This document shows, piece after piece, positions 18,076-26,622 of a stretch of 27,105 nt of DNA. The notes under the pieces were generated by a model. It was not told where the DNA came from. It was given only the letters and a program-made list of their open reading frames with translations, and made no database searches. Positions within the stretch are counted from its first letter, which is position 1, and each line of letters starts with the position of its first letter. The translations under genes were made by a program, and so were the position numbers. The DNA is taken from the NCBI GenBank assembly GCA_003427395.1, contig BFEA01000267.1, positions 587,379-614,483 of the forward strand, read 5' to 3'. The DNA is from Chara braunii (taxonomy: Eukaryota > Streptophyta > Charophyceae > Charales > Characeae).

Positions 18076-18299
18076 TGCTGCAGCATTAACTCTTGCATAN
18101 CAATCGATCGGTTCATCTTCTTCCCCTTTCCCAAGAATCGATTCATCAACGTATGCACTTGGGATCTCTCCCCAACTATCTCTCTCTTCCGGCTACAGAC
18201 TCCACTTGTAGGAGCATGGTGCCTCATAATCCTCATCATCTTTTTCATTAAGAAAATTATCAACATAGGCGGATTCTTCAATTGTTCCATTCACATNTT

Positions 18300-19733
18300 C
18301 TTCTTCTTNTTGCCACCCAATCCGGCTTAGGCTATCCGCTCTNTTCTTCTNAGTGGGGATCTTTTCCAGTTTAAAATCATATGTCCAGATGAAGGCGATC
18401 CATCTNCTGACTGTTGGATCTACCTGTTGGTGCTTTTAATGACACNAATCACAGCAGATGCATCAGTCCTCAGGATGAATCTCCTTCCCAAGACGTAGTG
18501 CNTGAAGCACCTGAGGCTATGGATGATTGACAGTAGCTCTTTCCTGAATTGGGTGTAGCCTCTTTCAGTAGAATTGAGTGTTCTGCTTTCAAATCTGAAG
18601 GGTCTTTCTCTCTCATTTTCATCTCTCTAAATAAGCACTCCACCCAGAGCAACTGGTCCCCCATCCGCCCCAATGATGAAGGGCCTTGTCTCCTCATCAT
18701 CATAATATGGTACTCCCAGCACTACACCGCCATCTCTTAGTTTTTCTTTCAACGTTTCTGCTGCAGTCTGTCTCTTATNATTCCATGCTAAATTAGCTCC
18801 TTGTCTTACCATTTCTCTCAGAGGTTCTGCAAGGGCGGCAAAAGGAGGAATAAAAATCCTCCAGAATCCACAGACTCCCAAGAAGCTTCTGACATCCGTC
18901 ACTCTTTTGAGAGGCAGAGGCCAGTTCAAGATATTGTCTATCTTCTTGGGATCTGGACTCCTACCCTTGGAGAAGCATTTGAAACCCAANATTATCACTT
19001 CTGGTTGGAAAAGAAGGGACTTTGGTCCACTGGCAGTCAGATTATACTTCTGAAGTCTTTCTAGGACCATCTTTACTCCTTCAGCATGTTCCCAGACAAA
19101 CTTTGTAACTCCCCCTGCGACCAAAGTGTCATCTCTTACCAAGGGTCCTTTTACANGATTATCATCAGTGTAGGGACTGATTATTTCAGGAGAAATATCC
19201 TGCATAACTTTGATCATGTCCCTTTGAAGCACTGCCACTCCGTTAGTCCAGCCCTGAGGTACCACACACATCTGAACAAGCCCCCTTGGCGTGTGCATGA
19301 CAGTCATGGGTCGNCTAGTGGGGTCAATAGGGAACTGATCATAGCCTGAGTACAAGTCAATTANAGAATAAATACATCGACCAACAAATGATTCAGCAAG
19401 GAGATCAGCATTAGGAAGACTACCTGCATCACGTACCGTTACAGAATTGATCTTCTGAAGATTCTGTATCCATCTCAGCCCGCCCCCTGGTTTCCAGAAG
19501 CAAAACNAGTGGTTAGCATACGGTCCAACTGCAGGTTCAACAACATTAGATGCAATCTTTTTGTCAAGATACTTCACAACTTTTGCCTCTTCCTTCAAGG
19601 CATACTTGGTTGGTCTATCATTCCATGGAACATGGTCAACTGTCCAAATTTTTGCCATCTTGATCATGTCCACGTCCAATCGCCCTCTCTCCTCATCATT
19701 AAAGGAGAAGGCACCAGAGAACTCCTGACACAT
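18300..19733 (-). pseudogene. Reverse transcriptase and RNase H, decayed
   Basis: The RT frame (19733-18627) shows PWNDRPTKYALKEEA, FWKPGGGLRWIQNLQKIN, motif A IDLYSGYDQFPI, motif B VVPQGWTNGVAVLQRDM, motif C with the YxDD box as YTDD, the thumb region LGVCGFWRIFIPPF, and the start of RNase H at FIIGADGGPVALGGVLI. TAG at 18627-18629 interrupts RNase H, and the same frame then continues with FESRTLNSTERGYTQFRKEL, HYVLGRRFILRTDAS. A second TAG (18420-18422) marks a frameshift, after which RRWIAFIWTYDFKLEKIP and ADSLSRIGWQ follow in another frame. Upstream, an in-frame TGA separates RT from ILPKEN. The YTDD box suggests the polymerase was once active. Order and motifs are Ty3/gypsy. Confidence 0.85.
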
Positions 19734-20149
19734 CCTGAAGATATATCAATTCTCTTTAGGCAAGATAAACTGATCCGAGTCTATCTTCATTGTGTCAAAC
19801 CTTTCTCTGGTGACCCTATTCTCCAGTTTTGCTGATTCCCTCAATGCTCTTATAATTTGTCTTTCCTTTTCCAATGCTTCATCACAGTCTTTCTCTATTA
19901 AGACTGCCACTGGGTTTTTCTTTACCTCTTTGGGTTTGTATTTTCTTTTCGACCCAGTGACTATTTTTCTAAAAAAGGATGAGTCGATGCAAATCTCAAT
20001 TTCATCTTCCCCCCCTTAGCAGTTTNCACAGCTTTCTTGAAGGCCTCAATTTGCCCGTCCTCATCCTCGAGTTTACCAAGGACTCTCATTATCTTCGAAA
20101 CTTGATTGATTCCCGCTGAAATCTCTTCTTTTGCTTCTCGTTTTGCTTC
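19734..20149 (-). other. Protease-RT linker, degraded
   Basis: Charged, Lys/Glu-rich coding remnants between protease and RT with stops in every frame. The last segment before RT (MKIDSDQFILPKEN) is in frame with RT but separated from it by TGA. Confidence 0.4.
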
Positions 20150-20721
20150 CTACTTTAGTCTTCTAACTCTTTCAGCAGATTCCTCCCTCCTGATCGAATT
20201 AGCAAATAGTTGATGCTTGAAATCNTTTTTCGTACCGACCATAAAGGTCTGNTCTTGAGCAGTCTCTGGATGCTGCAGACTGATCCAGGATGACCCCTCA
20301 TGAATGAAAAATTGGACCGCCTCCATCCTATGCAGGAATGNAGTTCCCAAGATACAGTCATGATCTAGATCAGGTGTCACAAAACCTGTAACTCCACAGT
20401 CATTGTCCCAACCTTGATAGACAACTTATCAATAAATCCTGCCACAAACAATTCTCCTGCAATATTACTTAATACATTTTGTGCAGGCCTGTCAATAGAT
20501 AAATTACATGCTTCCATCGTTCTTCGTGAAAGAAGTATTATCTCTGCCTCAGAATCTACTAGGGCTAAAATCTTCACTTGATTAATGCGAATTGTAAGAT
20601 GCCCACAACCCATGGTTGCAAATCTCATTTTGCAATATGGTAGTGACCTATTCACTTGGTTGGGAAAGACCGACCCCAAATAATTAACTTTCATCTTCTT
20701 CTTCTCAATTAACTTCTTCAA
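20150..20721 (-). pseudogene. Retropepsin-type aspartic protease, mutated
   Basis: The first frame (20721-20377) contains HLTIRINQVKILALVDSEAE, the aspartic-protease active-site strand, but the usual D-S/T-G triplet is Asp-Ser-Glu (20548-20556; GAG would come from GGG by one change). The flap-side part follows (NIAGELFVAGFIDKLSIKVG). After a frameshift near 20380 the second conserved block DLDHDCILGTxFLHRM appears in the next frame (20380-20150), matching the ILG-x-x-FL motif typical of gypsy proteases. The enzyme normally cuts Gag-Pol. With the Gly lost and the frame broken this copy should be inactive. At its 5' edge an 11-bp duplication separates it from gag. Confidence 0.7.
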
Positions 20722-20735
20722 CTCTTCTTCAACTC
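20714..20735 (-). repeat. 11-bp tandem duplication causing a frameshift
   Basis: TTCTTCAACTC occurs twice in a row on the plus strand (20714-20724, 20725-20735). Eleven is not a multiple of three. The downstream protease frame joins the gag frame if only one unit is counted, so the duplication explains the frame change. Confidence 0.75.
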
Positions 20736-21116
20736 TTCTCCCAGCTTGGGTGCTAACGTCATTGCTTCCTTGAAAGACAGTGTCACTTCCGTTTCTTCCA
20801 GCATCTTAGTAATTACATCAGAAATCACTGTTTCATCATCCAAATCACTATTGCGAACAAATTTTATCTTTCTTCCCTGTTCATTCTTTTCNAGTGAACG
20901 CTCCGGTCCAGGATCATCAAGGATGTCGATAAGTGATTCCTCAGCCTTCTTTCTTTTCTTTTCTTCTATCATTTGAGGTGTCATACGGGTTTGGTGGTTC
21001 CTTACTTCACCAACCCTGGCACTAGGTTCCATGATAAGTTTTGGGGGTAGATCACCATGAAATGACATCATGTTAGCCAAGAAATGAGCCATCTCATTGG
21101 AAAAGGACTCTACTAA
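20718..21116 (-). pseudogene. Gag C-terminal or Gag-Pro linker, split by TGA
   Basis: In the same frame as gag but after TGA at 21117-21119. It contains NEMAHFLANMMSFHGDLPPK, a helical Lys/Glu-rich stretch (EEKKRKKAEESLIDILDDPG), and ITKMLEETEVTLSFKEAMTL. The helix-rich tail with KEAMTLAPKLGEELKK is typical of the spacer before protease. The ATG at 21092 is internal and probably not a true start. It ends at the 11-bp duplication. Confidence 0.55.
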
Positions 21117-22442
21117 TCAAGAGAGACTCTGAAAAGTAGGGTTCCCTCTCAATGGAGACTCACTTGTTGATGCATTACTAGGGTCACACTCTGTCAATGT
21201 TAAGGACTGCAGAGACAATTCAACCATGGTATAAGGGTCATCTGCTNTTTGTACCAGTTCATTAGGCAAGTCTCCAGTGAGGAAATGAACATTCACATTA
21301 GCCTTTCTCTTCTTCTTGATCTTCATCTTTTCATCATGTTTAACAACAGGAAGTCTCATACCTCCCGGATGTCTGGGGTCCAACTTATTCCATGGGCTAT
21401 CACAGACATGACCTATTGCATCTTTCTTTGCCACCCCACTTCTTACATCCTCCTCAAGTGGCTTGCAGTAGGTGGTAGTACGTCCACTTTCGCCACAATA
21501 GTAGCAAGTAAAACTCCTTTTAGGACGCTCATCATATTTTCTTCTCTCTTTGTTTCCTCCATCACTACTCCTCCCATTCTTTTTGGATCTGGAAGAGTCC
21601 CCTTTCTTACCATAGNCCTCATTGCCATCATCATCGTCGTCATCTTCTTCACTTTCGGCCTTCTTCTTTCCCCTGTCATCCACAGCATGCGTTGCAGGCC
21701 TTGCAGGCATAAAGTTAGTCATNACTTTTTGAAGAATATTCTCAGTAGTTAGATTGGTTCCTCTATTCATTNCATTCTCAGTCTCCCAGTCTTTGGCCAA
21801 AGTACTGATCTGATNCAGTGACCATTTCTTATGGGAGACAGTAGGTAGAGTTCTTATGATTGCAACCATTTCATTCCATCTGAGAGGATAGTGTTGAGCC
21901 TGACTAAGGACTGCTTGCCTTTCGNTGTCAGTAAAATTTGTCAAAAATATATGGCATCTTTGAGCTTCGTCCAAATATGGAATTCTTTTTGCTGTTCGGA
22001 TGAAGGTCTGAAGAAAAACATTGAAGGTGTCATATTTAGCCCTTCTGATGTTGAGTAAGTCCTTAATTGTTGTCGGAACCGAATCTTTCTCAAATTCTTT
22101 TTTCAGTCTCTCCTTGACTTCTTCCCAAGTAGTAGCACCTTTCATTAGCTCCTGAACTGTCAATCTTGAGTCAATGTCACAATAAGATAGGAGGTGCTTA
22201 AGCCGTTGCTTATNTGTCCAGCCATAACTGAGCCCAAATAACTCATACTCGTCCAGGAAGTCATTAACTTGGGGTCCTCTGAAGCAGGGAATTCTCTCAT
22301 NTGGCCTCTTTGCTCTTGCAATGTCTGACCCTCCTTTTATAGTATCGACTCTCTCGACCAGTTCCCGTATAACCCCTACCAGGGCCTCTTCATTGGTCCC
22401 TGCTGACGTACTTGGTCTTGCTCGCCCNACCATCTTGACCAT
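21117..22442 (-). CDS. gag: Gag polyprotein (capsid and nucleocapsid)
   Basis: ATG at 22442, 441 codons, ending at TGA 21117-21119, which is in frame with the next segment. The N-terminal third holds a helical stretch (GVIRELVERVDTI), then the retrotransposon capsid region: NDFLDEYELFGLSYGW, RLKHLLSYCDIDSRLTVQEL, TTWEEVKERLKKEF, FLQTFIRTAKRIPYLDE, LRWNEMVAIIRTLPTV. An Asp/Glu-rich linker (EEDDDDDDG) and basic stretch lead to one zinc knuckle, CYYCGESGRTTTYC (21465-21506). Its His is replaced by Arg (codon at 21480-21482), so zinc binding should be impaired. Gag forms the cytoplasmic virus-like particle and packages RNA. The terminal TGA may be a mutated sense codon or a site of regulated readthrough. 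Confidence 0.8.
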   Translation of the reverse strand: MVKMXGRARPSTSAGTNEEALVGVIRELVERVDTIKGGSDIARAKRPXERIPCFRGPQVNDFLDEYELFGLSYGWTXKQRLKHLLSYCDIDSRLTVQELMKGATTWEEVKERLKKEFEKDSVPTTIKDLLNIRRAKYDTFNVFLQTFIRTAKRIPYLDEAQRCHIFLTNFTDXERQAVLSQAQHYPLRWNEMVAIIRTLPTVSHKKWSLXQISTLAKDWETENXMNRGTNLTTENILQKXMTNFMPARPATHAVDDRGKKKAESEEDDDDDDGNEXYGKKGDSSRSKKNGRSSDGGNKERRKYDERPKRSFTCYYCGESGRTTTYCKPLEEDVRSGVAKKDAIGHVCDSPWNKLDPRHPGGMRLPVVKHDEKMKIKKKRKANVNVHFLTGDLPNELVQXADDPYTMVELSLQSLTLTECDPSNASTSESPLRGNPTFQSLS

Positions 22443-22670
22443 AGACTTTTCTCAAAGACTCACTTCTCTTTCTGTAACTCTTGTCCTTTTTTTCTTCTTT
22501 GCCCTTCAATCTCTCACTCTTCTCGCAAGAGATACAGNCTCGTTTCTCNNTTCNCTTGTCTGCTCTACCCCCTGAGAGTTCTGTACATATAGGGTATAAG
22601 CAATAATTGATTGGGTAGTGATCAAGGNNAGCGCAATCCTTCTNAGTCTTCCAACGTAATCTTCAATTAA
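22443..22670 (-). other. Leader between the pre-gag frames and gag
   Basis: About 230 nt, purine-rich in element orientation just before the gag ATG (AAGAAAAAAAGGACAAGAG). No frame of note; several ambiguous bases. Confidence 0.4.
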
Positions 22671-22775
22671 TTATTTCTCGTCATCCCTACTCAGTCTTCT
22701 GTCATACCCCTTTATTGTACCCCGGATCATAAAATATCGAGTCAGGTCTATAATCTCATAATCAAATTGCATCAT
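22671..22775 (-). CDS. 34-aa pre-gag frame
   Basis: Two tandem ATG codons follow directly after the TAA of the preceding frame (TAAATGATG). The product contains FDYEIIDLTRYFMIRG and ends in RRLSRDDEK before TAA. It may be a fragment of the family seen upstream (strand segment followed by charged residues) or simply the tail of frame F after a lost stop. Too short to judge. Confidence 0.25.
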   Translation of the reverse strand: MMQFDYEIIDLTRYFMIRGTIKGYDRRLSRDDEK

Positions 22776-23066
22776 TTACAGCCCGCTGTTGACCCTTCTT
22801 ACAAGAGAGACCCGTTCCTGAAAAGTGTGGTATGATACTCTTTCAGTAGTTTCCACTTTCACCACCTTTAACTGATAGGTTATCTTAGTCTGGTCAGTGG
22901 TAATTCTCAAGGCAGAATCTCTCATGCGATCCAAGAAAGACTGCAAAAACTCAAGCTCATCCAGGGTAGAAAGATTCCTATCAGAGATCCGAAGAGTCTC
23001 TTCTATCTTCACTACTCTACCTTCCAGCACAACTCCTAGTGTCAGCTGTTTAGTCAAACTGGGCAT
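22776..23066 (-). CDS. Pre-gag frame F, hypothetical 96 aa
   Basis: ATG at 23066 lies two bases after the TAG of the preceding frame. The protein begins MPSLTKQLTLGVVLEGRVVK. It has a leucine-rich helix (STLDELEFLQSFLDRMRDS), then alternating strand-like segments (TKITYQLKVVKVETTERV, HTFQERVSLVRRV). It lacks clear copies of the YDxRxY and SPxP-W signatures of frames B-E, so I do not place it in that family with confidence. Followed at once by the 34-aa frame. Function unknown. Confidence 0.4.
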   Translation of the reverse strand: MPSLTKQLTLGVVLEGRVVKIEETLRISDRNLSTLDELEFLQSFLDRMRDSALRITTDQTKITYQLKVVKVETTERVSYHTFQERVSLVRRVNSGL

Positions 23067-23068
23067 TG

Positions 23069-23568
23069 CTAACCATCATAAGCAACATCTGAAAGGTAGA
23101 TCTCAGGTTGGACATAATCAGGGATCTCGAATCTGTGTTCAAAGGTACTCATAAGTAGGAATTTTATCATCACAGCGGTGTCTTTTTCTCTTGTTCTACC
23201 AATCTTGGCAATGGCTTCCAAGAGAGGCATCCAATCTTTTCTGTTTTCAAATCCTATAGAAAGTGAGAATTCAGGAAGTGTTTGAAATTCCCTTACTCCC
23301 ACTCCCCATGTTACTTTCCTTTTCAATCTCTCCAACCATTCTTTTGTCCGCTTAAGACTGACATACGTTCCCTTTAAATATTCCAAGTAATCAACTTCCT
23401 CCTCCAGGCTGTTGGAGGAATAAACCCTTACATCCAGACTGTCAGAGTTCAGGAACTTGACTACCGGGATATGAAATACTATATGTCATTCCCTACAGAT
23501 CTCATGTCTCAAGATTACAAAGGGATTATCTTGCTCTATCACTTCACAAAGTTTGCCCCCCACAGTAG
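23069..23568 (-). pseudogene. Pre-gag family member E, interrupted
   Basis: The frame ending at TAG 23069 runs back to TGA at 23486-23488, and beyond it the same frame continues with NPFVILRHEICRE. After the stop come FHIPVVKFLNSDSLDVRVY (the family's central block, with LDVRVY for YDIRxY), a Lys/Glu-rich helix (KRTKEWLERLKRKV), and FSLSIGFENRKDWMPLLEAI (distal block with the invariant Trp), ending LLMSTFEHRFEIPDYVQP. The TGA fits a former Trp (TGG). No ATG is visible at the 5' end, which directly follows member D. The next frame (F) starts two bases after the stop. Confidence 0.5.
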
Positions 23569-24073
23569 TTATCCTAGTGACTGAGAGTATTTTTCTTGGG
23601 CTCTCTTCACTTTCCATGCAATCTTTATCATAGCATACCAATTATCTCTTGAGAACGTGAGTCCCTCAACAGGTGGAGATGGTATCCCAANAAAAGGTCT
23701 GACATAGNTANTAAAGGAGAAGTTCTTGNCCTTCCCACTCTAATCTTCTTTTCTCATCATGTGCAAGATCTGAAGCTCGTTACCAACACGCACNTTTTCG
23801 GCTTTCATCAAATCTTTGCTTCGGCANATAAATCCCAATATCATANTCATCAAGATCAATAAAATAGCATGTAANAACATACAGACTGTCNTGTTCTTGT
23901 CCCGGTCTTTTTATGGCTTNATACCTCACGATCTCATAAGGAATTACAACTCTACACACTATAGAATTAAGAGAGTCCAACAACTTGTCNGACTTAGCCT
24001 TACTCANCCCTTCATGACCTCTCATCAGTCTAAGTTTAGNCCTCTCTTTCAATGGTACATAACNTCGACTCAT
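23569..24073 (-). pseudogene. Pre-gag family member D, interrupted
   Basis: ATG at 24073 overlaps the stop of frame C by one base (TGATG). Segments in order: DKLLDSLNSIVCRVVIPYEI, DSLYV then TCYFIDLDxYDIGIY (central block), a TAA stop at about 23780, an in-frame charged helix DLAHDEKRRLEWEGQELL, then after a frameshift PSPPVEGLTFSRDNWYAMIK (distal block with invariant Trp) and KVKRAQEKY before TAA at 23569-23571. Many ambiguous bases make the exact frameshift position uncertain. It is clearly related to C along its whole length, which supports tandem duplication of one ancestral frame. Confidence 0.5.
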
Positions 24074-24564
24074 CAGACTCTTTGACCTCTTCTNACTTTC
24101 TTGGCAAACTCAATCACCGCAAACCAATCATCTTTTGATAAATTTATATCAGGTAAAGGAGAAGNTGAAAATCCCTTGAAGGCAGTAAATCNTGTAGATC
24201 CAGTGAAACACTTGTTCTCTCTCTCAAGCCTCTCTTTCTCTCTCAGTACTACCTCTTCNGCAAATCCCNAACATCTCTCATATACTGCGTCAGCACTCCT
24301 TTCTTTTGGGACATAAATTCTTACGTCATACACATCCAGGTCTGTGAAATGGAATGTCAGTACATATAGTCGTTCCTGCTCCCATCCGCTCTCGACCATC
24401 TCATACCTGACAACTTTATATGGAAATGTCTCTCTCTTGCTCAGAGTATTCAGTGACCTTAGGAGACATTCAATCTTCTCTTGACTTGGACCCGAACCTC
24501 TACCAAAATTTGACCTTCTTTGTCTGATTACTTCTGTTGAAATCTCTTCAGTTCTCATGACCAT
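24073..24564 (-). CDS. Pre-gag family member C, 163 aa, best preserved
   Basis: ATG at 24564 lies 17 nt inside the end of frame B. Segments: KIECLLRSLNTLSKRETFPY, then LYVLTFHFTDLDVYDVRIYV (central block), a strongly charged helix VVLREKERLERENK, then FSxSPLPD and SKDDWFAVIEFAKK (distal block with invariant Trp), basic tail. The stop TGA overlaps the ATG of D (TGATG). No signal peptide, membrane segment or enzyme motif that I recognise. The family appears at least four times between PBS and gag and once per LTR. A role in RNA packaging, regulation of expression or suppression of host silencing would be speculation. Confidence 0.6.
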   Translation of the reverse strand: MVMRTEEISTEVIRQRRSNFGRGSGPSQEKIECLLRSLNTLSKRETFPYKVVRYEMVESGWEQERLYVLTFHFTDLDVYDVRIYVPKERSADAVYERCXGFXEEVVLREKERLERENKCFTGSTXFTAFKGFSXSPLPDINLSKDDWFAVIEFAKKXRRGQRV

Positions 24565-24961
24565 CGTTTCTTTTCTNTCTTGTCAATACGATGTTGATTA
24601 TCGGTAACCAGTTACTCCCCTCACAATAGCTGTCAGGTATAGGAGAGATTGGAACAGTCTTGTATGTTACTGACATTATACCCCATTCCACTTTCTTCTT
24701 TTGCTTGGTCAAGTCTGCCTTTTCATCATAAATAAATTGGATCACGGTCTCCCATAACCAATTAAAATCCTCACCATCATTGCTGCCTCCTTCCTTGACA
24801 TATGGGCGGATATCATAAATATCTCCCTCCAAGAAATGAGTCAACACTACGCTGATGGTCGAGCCACAAGAATGATAGCCCCAACAAACCTCATACCTGT
24901 AAGGAAATATCCCTCTTNTAGTAAATTTAGACAATTTTATCAAAGCACCGTCGACCAGCAT
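24548..24961 (-). CDS. Pre-gag family member B, 137 aa
   Basis: ATG at 24961 (MLVDGALIKLSKF), first frame after the PBS. It contains FPYRYEVCWGYHS, ISVVLTHFLEGDIYDIRPYV (central block), a helical acidic stretch (NWLWETVIQFIYDEKADL), then VPISPIPDSYCEGSNWLPII (distal block with invariant Trp). The order and spacing match frame C and LTR ORF2 (member A); its DIRPYVKEG is closest to the LTR copy's MRPYLKKG. It ends 17 nt inside frame C. Function unknown. Confidence 0.6.
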   Translation of the reverse strand: MLVDGALIKLSKFTXRGIFPYRYEVCWGYHSCGSTISVVLTHFLEGDIYDIRPYVKEGGSNDGEDFNWLWETVIQFIYDEKADLTKQKKKVEWGIMSVTYKTVPISPIPDSYCEGSNWLPIINIVLTRXKRNDGHEN

Positions 24962-25277
24962 TTGTCTTGATNCATCTCACTCTCTTCCTTTCAATTCCCT
25001 TCAGTGTGTTGGNCAATAATTNGACATACCTGGTGTCAAGCTCGATTCTCTCCAGTCAATAATATCAATCTNCTTTCCNGATCCAGTGTGGTACCTCNCA
25101 CAAGGAAGAAATAAATCACTGTTAGTAGTCGTGATTCTCAAGAAAATCGAGACTTGAATGAGAATAATAAAATTAGCATGAAGCTCATAAAAATNTCAAC
25201 AGTTGTCAGATCCTAATCAAAGCTCAAAGATGATGATGATGACCCAGGTTCGTTCCGGACACGAAAATTTTTTCATG

Positions 25278-25295
25278 TCCCCGGCAACGACGCCA
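25278..25295 (-). other. Primer-binding site, tRNA-Asp type
   Basis: The minus strand reads TGGCGTCGTTGCCGGGGA, complementary to the 3' end of a tRNA ending CCCCGGCAACGACGCCA. In plant tRNA-Asp(GUC) as I recall it, this end is CCCCGGCAACGGCGCCA, a one-base difference; the version here would pair fully with a GTCGTTG acceptor strand. It sits four bases from the LTR end (ACA then AAAA), the expected position for priming minus-strand DNA synthesis. Confidence 0.75.
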
Positions 25296-25778
25296 TTTTT
25301 GTCGCACTTTTTCAGTCGGGCCTCTCAGAGCGACCGGAAAACCAACACGCTGTCACGCACGATTTTGAACTTGATTGCAGTAAATAAAATGAATTAAATA
25401 ATGCAAATCCCTTCGTGTTGTGTGCGTCCGGCTTCGAGCAAGACCCTTCAATTGCGGTCTTCGCCGGACCCCGGTCTTATGAATCTTTTATTTCGATTCG
25501 GAACAACAGAAAATTATGCAAATGATAATCATGACATTATGGGGTGCTATGCATGCATTAAGTATGTCAATCTGATTTTGAGAACTGTGACAAAACATCA
25601 ACGAAGACAATTATCAAGCAAGGATAATGCAGAAAATAAGACTGACTGACTCGAGTGAGGACATGGGCAATTGAATGAGGGAAGAATTAAAAATTCATAA
25701 TAATCTCTGAAAGTACACATGAATGAGCATGGTCAGTACCTCTCAAGAGTCCTCACTCATCTCTCTAGTCAGTCTTTC

Positions 25779-25976
25779 TCAATCTCTTTTCATTNATCTC
25801 CTCTGGTGCCGTGATCCACGCCCACGTACAATCTGAGACTGGGGCTTCATGACAAAAAGCCACCTGTAGCCAGCAAACTCTGAACACGACCATCCAAGGC
25901 ACATGACACGGTAGTTGACCATGGAGCAGAACTCCTCCCACAAGGTAGGCAGTCCATCCACTGAAAAGACTCCTCA
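25779..25976 (-). pseudogene. C-terminal continuation of LTR ORF2 (right copy)
   Basis: Frame after the TGA ending LTR ORF2, with DGLPTLWEEFCSM, YRVMCLGWSCSEF, AGYRWLFV and a basic tail, nearly identical to the left LTR. See 6007-6204 for the reading of the two different stop positions. Confidence 0.5.
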
Positions 25977-26497
25977 ACTGAGGTAGGGGTACTCGGTGGG
26001 CTCTGTCAACGCCTCAATGTCGATCACCGCAGGAGAGATATACCTCTTTGCCAGACCAATCACATCCAGCCAACTCGTGCCATCAGTGAGAAGAGAAGGG
26101 ACNGGAGGCNTAGGATAGTNAGTATAGAGCATAGGCNCGAAGCTGCGGATCAACNTAGTGTCGCTCTCATCGAGCTCTCTCTCTCTCACTACTCAAGGTA
26201 TTCAGTNGCCGAGATCCAGACTGGATCAAAAAGCTCATGAGTCTCCCTACCCTTCGTCAGNTAAGGCNTCAGGTCGTGGATAGTGTCATCAACAAAACTG
26301 GTCTGGACAACGAAGATTGACAAATCTCCCTGTCTGAAACCAATGGCACTAACATACCGATAGTGGAATGCCTCTTTGCATGAGATTCGATTGAGTTTGG
26401 CCAGTACTAACTCACAAACCGGCGTAGACTGAACTGTGCTCATGAGTACCCTTGCCGGTACAAACTGATCAGATGGTTTTGGAGAAATGGTTACCAA
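25974..26497 (-). pseudogene. LTR ORF2 (right copy), frameshifted
   Basis: The same protein as at 6205-6657. It includes four codons (12 bp) missing on the left, giving SCKEAFHYRYVSAIGF, which fits members B and C better (FPYRY, FPYKV). That suggests the left copy lost them. A 2-bp gain in the CT-rich stretch near 26180 breaks the frame, so the first part ends near 26189 and the distal block (GTSWLDVIGLAKRY) lies in another frame. Ambiguous bases affect several codons. Confidence 0.55.
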
Positions 26498-26622
26498 ACT
26501 GACTATTGGAAACTGGTTGCTGAAGACTGATTGCTAGAAACTGATTCCTAATTATTAATTGCTGATTAGATAATTGCTAAATGTTCAAGTATGTGAACTG
26601 TCTTTGCACAGAAACAGAACTC

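Noticed and set aside
18057-18290. Met-rich minus frame beside the integrase linker
   Set aside because: It is an out-of-frame shadow of the acidic linker between RNase H and integrase.
18801-19349. Plus-strand frames opposite RT
   Set aside because: They are antisense shadows of the RT coding region, with no independent support.
25245-25295. A full tRNA-Asp gene or T-arm next to the PBS (GGTTCG upstream of the CCCCGG)
   Set aside because: Only the terminal 18 nt match tRNA-Asp; the intervening sequence (ACGAAAATTTTTTCATG) does not, so the rest is probably chance.
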